Origin: Acetoanaerobium sp041831635
GTDB taxonomy: Bacteria; Bacillota; Clostridia; Peptostreptococcales; Filifactoraceae
NCBI GenBank assembly: GCA_041831635.1
Contig: JBHASY010000091.1
Location: forward strand, 1 to 10,747
Length of the DNA: 10,747 nucleotides
Reading direction: 5' to 3'
Positions 7,401 to 10,747 of this stretch are shown here, one piece after another. The first letter of the stretch is position 1; every line of letters begins with the position of its first letter. A program made the position numbers and the translations under genes. The notes under the pieces were generated by a model. That model was not told the origin of the DNA and searched no databases. It was given only the letters and a program-made list of their open reading frames with translations.

Positions 7401-8019
7401 TTATGATATCGGATATGGAGGATTAGACCACGTACTTGCATCAGGAGAAAACGTAAACGTTCTTGTAATGGATACGGAAGTTTACTCAAATACAGGAGGA
7501 CAATCTTCTAAAGCTACACCTACAGCAGCAGTTGCTAAATTTGCAGCATCAGGTAAAAAAGTTAAGAAGAAAGACCTCGGTATGATAGCAGCGACTTACG
7601 GTTATGTATATGTGGCTCAAGTAGGTATGGGAGCTGACAAAAATCAATTCCTTAAAGCTGTGCTTGAAGCTGAAAAATACGACGGACCTTCACTAATCAT
7701 AGCTTATGCACCTTGTATCAACCACGGATTAAAAGAAGGTATGGGAAGAACTCAAGAAAATACAAAACAGGCTGTAGAGGCAGGATACTGGCATCTATAC
7801 AGATTCAATCCTGAGCTTAAAGAGCAAGGAAAGAATCCGTTTACCTTAGATTCAAAAGAGCCTACAGCAAGCTTTAGAGAATTCCTTGACAAACAAATCC
7901 GTTATACTTCTTTAAAAACTACTTTCCCTGAAATAGCTGAGGAACTGTTTGATAAAGCAGAGGAAGAAGCTAAAGAAAGATATGCGGGATACAAGAGAAT
8001 GGCTGAAATGCAATACTAA
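4483..8019 (+). CDS. nifJ: Pyruvate:ferredoxin (flavodoxin) oxidoreductase, single-chain
   Basis: PFOR oxidises pyruvate with CoA to acetyl-CoA and CO2 and passes two electrons to ferredoxin or flavodoxin. This cytosolic, oxygen-sensitive thiamine-diphosphate enzyme is the hub of clostridial fermentation. All fused domains are present: pyruvate-binding domain I with YPITPSSPMAE (T31) and R114 in HVTARAV; domain II and the gamma-like domain III to about 640; a two-cluster ferredoxin domain with C691/C694/C697/C701 and C747/C750/C753/C757; and the thiamine-diphosphate domain with GGDGWAYDIG (D970) and YSNTGG (N1003). The proximal cluster ligands are C816, C819, C844 and C1078. Numbering in the first domain matches the Desulfovibrio africanus enzyme as I recall it (T31, R114), supporting the ATG at 4483. 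At 1178 residues it lacks the roughly 60-residue C-terminal extension of that enzyme. Its own promoter and the convergent pepD suggest a single-gene transcript. The gene is also called porA or pfo. Confidence 0.98.
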   Translation: MAKVMKTMDGNTAAAYVSYAFTEVAAIYPITPSSPMAELTDEWSANGQKNIFGQEVKVVELQSEGGAAGAVHGSLSAGALTTTYTASQGLLLMIPNMYKIAGELLPGVLHVTARAVASHALSIFGDHSDVMAARQTGFAFLASGSVQEVIDLGGIAHLSAIKSRVPFVHFFDGFRTSHEVQKVELIDYAEFDRLVDKEAVADFRKRSLNPEHPYTKGTAQNPDIFFQARESSNKYYDAVPKIVYDYMEEISKITGRDYKPFNYYGAPDAENIVVAMGSVTEALEETIDELIKRGEKVGLIKVRLYRPFVEKYFFDVLPKTVKKIAVLDRTKEPGAIGEPLYLDIRNIFYGKENAPVIVGGRYGLGSKDTTPTHLLAVFKNLKADAPKNNFTISIEDDVTNLSLKADEELRIAPEGTVRCKFWGLGSDGTVGANKSAIKIIGDHTDMYAQGYFSYDSKKSGGVTISHLRFGKTPIRSTYLIDEADFVACHNQAYVNQYELLRGLKKGGTFVLNCKWSDAELEEHLPSAMKRYIAENEIKFYTINATDIAVEIGLGNRINMIMQSAFFKLADVIPMEDAEKYLKQSIDKDYGKKGQKILDMNYEAVNKGAQALHKVEVPAAWAGIDAEPIITRNENEPDFIKNILRPTNAQAGDDLPVSVFVGAEDGHMPHGTSAFEKRGIAVNVPEWQANNCIQCNQCSFVCPHAAIRPFLVDDKEKAGAPEGFDTLPAVGKGLEGLGYRIQVTPLDCTGCGNCADICPGKKGEKALLMKPIESQSAEIRKFDYAHSSVTYKENLMAKNSIKGSQFAQPLLEFSGACAGCGETPYTKLVTQLFGDRMIIANATGCSSIWGGSAPSMPYTKNAEGKGPAWANSLFEDNAEYGYGMAVAVRTMRERLKTIMTELVEMDIADTAKAAFEGWLASMDDADASKEATLKVKEAILTLTGDAKKLGDEIKEKADYLVKKSVWIFGGDGWAYDIGYGGLDHVLASGENVNVLVMDTEVYSNTGGQSSKATPTAAVAKFAASGKKVKKKDLGMIAATYGYVYVAQVGMGADKNQFLKAVLEAEKYDGPSLIIAYAPCINHGLKEGMGRTQENTKQAVEAGYWHLYRFNPELKEQGKNPFTLDSKEPTASFREFLDKQIRYTSLKTTFPEIAEELFDKAEEEAKERYAGYKRMAEMQY

Positions 8020-8338
8020 AATATACAAACTCGTAATATAAAAATGACATAAAAAATTTAAAGCGATATAAAAAACTGAAATGGCATAAAAATAATAGCA
8101 AAAATTGATTATGAAGTTTAAAAATATGCGAGTTTAGAAAATATATAAATCAGTATAATACTTCACAGATTAAGACCCCTATGAGGAAAATCCTCTAGGG
8201 GTCACTTTAATTCTGAAAAGTATTCATTGGGGCTGTTTTTGCAAAATTATGCACTAATTTTTTGATATATTTTTTATATGTTTGTAGTTGGAGATACTTT
8301 CTTTTATTTGTTATGTGTTTTTGTAGTCTTATAATTTT
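8020..8338. other. Gene-free convergent intergenic interval
   Basis: This 319-base gap separates the 3' ends of the PFOR gene and pepD. No credible reading frame, tRNA or riboswitch was seen. The first 150 bases are A-rich, with A-tracts at 8040-8044, 8051-8056, 8070-8075, 8088-8092 and 8100-8104, which may bend the DNA. An AAACTCG/CGAGTTT pair (8027-8033 and 8129-8135) is a weak long-range inverted repeat. The only strong structure is the hairpin at 8174-8203. A TATAAT at 8154-8159 lacks a matching -35. Confidence 0.6.
8174..8203. terminator. Hairpin terminator between PFOR and pepD, possibly bidirectional
   Basis: GACCCCTA at 8174-8181 pairs with TAGGGGTC at 8196-8203, and after a one-base bulge (T8182) GAGGA at 8183-8187 pairs with TCCTC at 8191-8195 around an AAA loop. 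The thirteen-pair stem is much more GC-rich than its surroundings and sits between two convergent genes, so it probably ends both transcripts. The T-tract is poor on the plus side (ACTTTAATTCT) and also on the minus side (TTAATCT), which is unusual for an intrinsic terminator of this stem strength. Confidence 0.7.
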
Positions 8339-9802
8339 TTAAATCTCATTAAATCTTCTAAGGACTTCAAGCAGATAGCCGTACGTTCTTTGAATAGAAG
8401 AAATGCTTATATGTTCGTTTGGAGTATGAACATCTGCCATATTAGGTCCTATAGAAATCATATCAAGTTCAGGAAGTTTTTCTTTAAATAGTCCACATTC
8501 TACTCCTGCATGGATAGCTACGACCTTGCTATCTTTGCCATACATATCTTTATAAACTTTTTCAAAGTGAGTTCTGAGTTTTGAGTCGGGATTGTACTGC
8601 CATTCAGGGTAATCGGAATCTACCACAAGCTGTGCACCTGTTAATGAGGCTAGAGCAGAGTACTGATTTTTTATAGCTTCTTTTAAACTTCCTACAGAAC
8701 TTCTAGGACAAGACTCAAAGCAAACAAAAGACTCTGTAGTAGTTAGAACTCCCATATTAACAGAACTTTCCACAAGATTTTCTATATCGTGGCTCATACT
8801 CATAATGCCGTTTGGAATCATCATGAGGGTATAGATGGTGTTTAGTTTTGATTTTTTATCGAACACCTTAGTATCTTCTTGTTTGATCTCAGAAGCTATT
8901 ACTTGAACCTTATCGTCTTTACCTCTTAGTTCATTTTTCAAGATATCATTCCATTTTGATACCAGGTCTTTTATCTTAGGTTTTTCAGATGGGTTTACAG
9001 CTATTACAGCGTCTGCCTCTCTTGGAATAGCATTCATTTTAGAACCGCCGTTTACACTTAATAGCTCAAAGTTTATTTCATCAGTTATCATAGCATCTAA
9101 AATGCGACCGATTATCTTATTTGCATTTCCTCTGCCCTTGATTATATCCATACCGGAGTGCCCTCCATATAGACCTTTCACAGAGATTTTTAAGGTTACG
9201 TTAGCACTATTTACTTGAGTGTAGGTAATAGGAAGAATTAACTTGATTCTCGAACCGCCGGCGCAGCTTACGAGAAGTTCTCCTTCTTCTTCTGAATCGA
9301 TATTGATGAGATATTTTCCGTTTAAGTGTGCACCGTCTAACTTTAAAGCACCTACAAGACCTGTTTCTTCTTCTACTGTGAAAACAGCCTCTAATGCAGG
9401 ATGAGGGATATCTGACGAAGCTAAAATCGACATAGCCATAGCGACAGCTATTCCGTTGTCAGCACCTAATGTAGTATCATCCGCATAGATATCATCTCCT
9501 ACTATTTTCAATGTGAGAGGGTCTTTATCAAAATCGTGCACCTTATCGTTGTTTTTTTCATTTACCATATCCATATGACCTTGAAGTATGACGGTCGGAA
9601 GATTTTCATAGCCTGAAGTTGCAGGTTTTTTTATTATTATATTCATATATTCATCTTGGATACATTCTAAATTGTAGGACTTTGCAAAGTTTACGAGGTA
9701 GTCACTTACTTCCTTTTCATTTCCTGAGCCTCTTGGTATCCTGGTTAAATCTTCAAAATATGTGAAAACTTTTTTCGGTTCAAAATTTAATACTCTTTCC
9801 AA
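8339..9802 (-). CDS. pepD: Aminoacyl-histidine dipeptidase / beta-Ala-Xaa dipeptidase, peptidase family M20C
   Basis: PepD is a cytosolic two-metal dipeptidase that cleaves Xaa-His and related dipeptides, releasing amino acids for fermentation. The 487-residue protein fits the family's usual 480-490. The N-terminus EPKKVFTYFEDLTRIPRGSGNE is characteristic of M20C. Metal and catalytic residues, numbered from the chosen start, are H76 and D78 in GHMDM, D115 in TLGADNG, E145/E146 in VEEETG, D169 in NIDSEEEG and H459 in VHTPNEH, so the site is complete. The middle (about 190-390) is the insertion or lid domain, with YGGHSG. A GTG three codons upstream (9809-9811) is in frame, but it overlaps the AGGAG that must serve as ribosome binding site; the TTG at 9800-9802 is eight bases downstream of AGGAG and gives MERVLNFEP, as in relatives. 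It is transcribed alone, convergent with PFOR. The frame is intact and base use resembles its neighbours. Confidence 0.95.
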   Translation of the reverse strand: MERVLNFEPKKVFTYFEDLTRIPRGSGNEKEVSDYLVNFAKSYNLECIQDEYMNIIIKKPATSGYENLPTVILQGHMDMVNEKNNDKVHDFDKDPLTLKIVGDDIYADDTTLGADNGIAVAMAMSILASSDIPHPALEAVFTVEEETGLVGALKLDGAHLNGKYLINIDSEEEGELLVSCAGGSRIKLILPITYTQVNSANVTLKISVKGLYGGHSGMDIIKGRGNANKIIGRILDAMITDEINFELLSVNGGSKMNAIPREADAVIAVNPSEKPKIKDLVSKWNDILKNELRGKDDKVQVIASEIKQEDTKVFDKKSKLNTIYTLMMIPNGIMSMSHDIENLVESSVNMGVLTTTESFVCFESCPRSSVGSLKEAIKNQYSALASLTGAQLVVDSDYPEWQYNPDSKLRTHFEKVYKDMYGKDSKVVAIHAGVECGLFKEKLPELDMISIGPNMADVHTPNEHISISSIQRTYGYLLEVLRRFNEI

Positions 9803-9810
9803 TATTATCA

Positions 9811-9815
9811 CTCCT
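9811..9815 (-). promoter_or_regulatory. Ribosome binding site that decides the pepD start
   Basis: On the minus strand AGGAG lies immediately before TGATAATA and a TTG codon, a spacing of eight bases. The alternative GTG start at 9809-9811 shares a base with this site and so could not use it. This supports the TTG at 9802 as the true start. Confidence 0.65.
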
Positions 9816-9847
9816 AAAATTCATTTCTGAACAATTATATTTACCTA

Positions 9848-9884
9848 TTTCATATTATATACTATTTTCATATTATATACTATT
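9848..9884. repeat. Two tandem copies of an AT-rich 19-base unit upstream of pepD, each with a minus-strand TATAAT
   Basis: The unit tttcatattatatactatt occurs at 9848-9866 and 9866-9884, identical and with an 18-base period (the copies share one base). Read on the minus strand each copy contains TATAAT (9854-9859 and 9872-9877), placed about 52 and 70 bases before the pepD start, which is right for a -10 element. No clear TTGACA lies 16-18 bases upstream of either; the best is TTTAAT at 9894-9899 for the outer copy. An 8-base inverted pair, TTTTCATA/TATGAAAA (9865-9872 and 9886-9893), overlaps it. The repeat could hold a promoter or a pair of regulator sites spaced by nearly two helical turns. 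Confidence 0.6.
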
Positions 9885-9899
9885 CTATGAAAAATTAAA
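9854..9899 (-). promoter_or_regulatory. Probable pepD promoter region
   Basis: Two minus-strand TATAAT hexamers are available for pepD within the tandem repeat. The upstream one has TTTAAT at 9894-9899 at 16 bases, a poor -35. The evidence is position and the exact -10 matches; which of the two is used cannot be decided from the sequence. Confidence 0.35.
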
Positions 9900-9998
9900 C
9901 GAAAAAGTTAATAATCACAGGGATAATACCGTACAGTGTCGATGTCAGAAGAACTTATTTTAACGATATACCTCAGATGCTTCGGGTGTGCCATAGGT

Positions 9999-10139
9999 TC
10001 AGAACAGGCGAATAATTTTTGCATTAAATCCGGAATCTATTATCAATGCACGATTATCATCTGTTATAATATAACTGTTGAGGGATTTAAGAGGAATATT
10101 TGGCAATCTCACATTGTTTAATAGAAAGTATGTATTTGA
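9999..10139 (-). pseudogene. Decayed N-terminal fragment of a metallo-beta-lactamase-fold hydrolase
   Basis: On the minus strand one frame encodes NTYFLLNNVRLPNIPLKSL and, directly after, NSYIITDDNRALIIDSGFN, then stops at TGA (9999-10001). The pattern LP-x2-PLKSLNSY-x-I, a few polar residues, then a hydrophobic L-I-D-S/T-GFN is the opening of MBL-fold hydrolases, where the first strands lead to the zinc site. The HxHxDH zinc motif and the rest of the roughly 300-residue domain are absent: after GFNAKIIRLF the frame ends, and the next 100 bases contain stops in two frames. No ribosome binding site or plausible start codon lies at the right place; the only upstream ATG in frame is inside the helicase gene at 10206-10208. 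I therefore call it a remnant that lost both ends. A 38-codon open stretch in another minus frame (9908-10024) follows it and resembles nothing I know. Its G+C is higher than in true intergenic DNA here, as expected for a former coding region. Confidence 0.6.
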
Positions 10140-10146
10140 TATAGAT

Positions 10147-10152
10147 AAGGAG
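10147..10152 (+). promoter_or_regulatory. Ribosome binding site for the helicase gene, with long spacing
   Basis: AAGGAG lies 14 bases before the ATG at 10167, longer than the usual 5-10. An in-frame TAA at 10155-10157 rules out any start nearer to it, and no ATG, GTG or TTG lies between, so the ATG stands. Translation may be less efficient than for the other genes here. Confidence 0.5.
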
Positions 10153-10166
10153 TATAAACAAATCTT

Positions 10167-10747
10167 ATGGATCCTACAAAATACATCGAAAGACTGAATA
10201 AAGAACAAAAATCAGCTTGCGATAAGGTGTTCGGAGCACTTATAGTAATGGCACCGGCAGGTACAGGAAAAACTGACGTTATAGCACTCAGGGCATATAA
10301 TGCTTATCTATCTGGAGTAAAGCCTGAATCTATGCTACTTATGACCTTTACAAACAGAGCGGCAAAATCTATGAAAAAGCGCTTAGAAACGATAATAGGA
10401 GATATAGCAGGAAATATTAAGATATCTACCTTTCACGGCCTTTGTGGCTTCATTTTAAGGCAAGAGGCGGTAAATCTCTCTATAAACTCTGATTTTATAG
10501 TAATAGATGAAGAAGACGCAAGACAAATCATAAGAGATATAGTGGTGGGAAGAGGTTATAAGAGCCATTTGTATTTTAGAGAAGAGCAGTTATTTGTTGA
10601 TTTTATCAGAATGGCGAGGGAGTTTGAATATGTAAATGATAAAAAGATAGATACAAAAGAATTTTTTAATCAACTGATAAGAGATAGAGGGCTGGAGTAT
10701 TCGTTAGGAAGCCTGTCTGGCAGTGCTTTAGAAATATTAAATGCGTA
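10167..10747 (+). CDS. UvrD/Rep-like superfamily 1 DNA helicase, N-terminal part (3' end outside window)
   Basis: The frame is open from the ATG at 10167 to the end of the window, giving 193 residues of what is normally a protein of 650 or more. Helicase motifs appear in the expected order: a Q-motif LNKEQKSA (Q14), Walker A APAGTGKT (residues 29-36, K35 and T36 contacting ATP), motif Ia LLMTFTNRAA (57-66), and ISTFHGLC (86-93). The region after about 105 (VIDEEDARQIIRDIV) matches the start of the 1B insertion of UvrD/Rep/PcrA enzymes. Such proteins unwind DNA 3' to 5' in repair, replication restart or recombination. The visible part is intact. Walker A reads APAGTGKT rather than the GPGSGKT or GAGSGKT of housekeeping PcrA, so this may be an accessory UvrD-like helicase; the motor's C-terminal half would be needed to decide. 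It is divergent from pepD, and the hydrolase remnant lies in the gap. No good promoter was found. Confidence 0.88.
   Translation, partial: MDPTKYIERLNKEQKSACDKVFGALIVMAPAGTGKTDVIALRAYNAYLSGVKPESMLLMTFTNRAAKSMKKRLETIIGDIAGNIKISTFHGLCGFILRQEAVNLSINSDFIVIDEEDARQIIRDIVVGRGYKSHLYFREEQLFVDFIRMAREFEYVNDKKIDTKEFFNQLIRDRGLEYSLGSLSGSALEILNA

Noticed and set aside
8038..8104. A-rich quasi-periodic tract resembling phased A-tracts or a degenerate repeat
   Set aside because: The spacings (about 11, 19, 18 and 12 bases) are not regular enough to claim designed curvature, and there is no repeating unit beyond ATAAAA.
8131..8159. TATAAT at 8154-8159 as promoter of a small RNA ending at the hairpin
   Set aside because: No acceptable -35 at 16-18 bases and the RNA would be little more than the terminator hairpin itself.
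9908..10024. 38-codon minus-strand frame starting at ATG 10024
   Set aside because: No ribosome binding site and no resemblance to a known family; kept only as a possible part of the remnant, not as a gene.
9936..10121. 61-codon plus-strand frame in the gap between pepD and the helicase
   Set aside because: No ribosome binding site and no recognisable family; it is the complement of the MBL-fold remnant, which explains why the frame stays open.
1..10747. CRISPR array, tRNA, rRNA, riboswitch, insertion sequence or prophage attachment site
   Set aside because: No spaced direct repeats, cloverleaf, rRNA-like stretch, conserved riboswitch core, transposase frame or terminal inverted repeats were seen on either strand.

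Overview
The window reads as chromosomal DNA of a low-G+C, strictly anaerobic Firmicute of the class Clostridia. The evidence is AT-rich intergenic DNA, strong AGGAGG-type ribosome binding sites with some TTG starts, a single-chain pyruvate:ferredoxin oxidoreductase (PFOR), a PduL-type phosphotransacylase and an M20C peptidase. A Peptostreptococcaceae-like host is a guess from general impression only.

Layout. (1) Positions 3-2659, plus strand: a tight run of three genes. These are the C-terminal end of a TIGR01906/DUF1461 membrane protein, a GAF-GAF-PP2C (SpoIIE/RsbU-type) phosphatase that overlaps it, and a small iron-sulfur flavoprotein whose ATG lies one base after the phosphatase stop. 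(2) Positions 2861-4202: a promoter followed by pduL and deoC, 18 bases apart. (3) Positions 4380-8019: a good promoter with a 12-bp palindrome at its start-site region, then the 1178-residue PFOR gene. (4) Positions 8020-8338: a gene-free convergent interval with one strong GC-rich hairpin. (5) Positions 8339-9802, minus strand: aminoacyl-histidine dipeptidase (pepD), probably starting at a TTG, with an 18-bp-period direct repeat upstream. (6) Positions 9999-10139, minus strand: a decayed N-terminal fragment of a metallo-beta-lactamase-fold hydrolase. (7) Positions 10167-10747: the 5' part of a UvrD/Rep-like superfamily 1 helicase that runs off the window.

How the genes fit together. PFOR makes acetyl-CoA, CO2 and reduced ferredoxin from pyruvate. 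PduL can turn acetyl-CoA into acetyl phosphate for ATP formation by an acetate kinase, which is not in the window. DeoC splits deoxyribose-5-phosphate into glyceraldehyde-3-phosphate and acetaldehyde, both of which feed the same C2/C3 metabolism. PepD fits a peptide- and amino-acid-fermenting life style. The phosphatase/flavoprotein pair looks like a signalling and redox unit, but no partner kinase or anti-sigma factor is in view.

Most of the window is ordinary core metabolism. I found no convincing new multi-gene system. The points most worth a second look are the hydrolase remnant beside the helicase, the tandem repeats upstream of pepD, the palindrome at the PFOR promoter, and the two unexplained gene pairings (phosphatase with flavoprotein, pduL with deoC).
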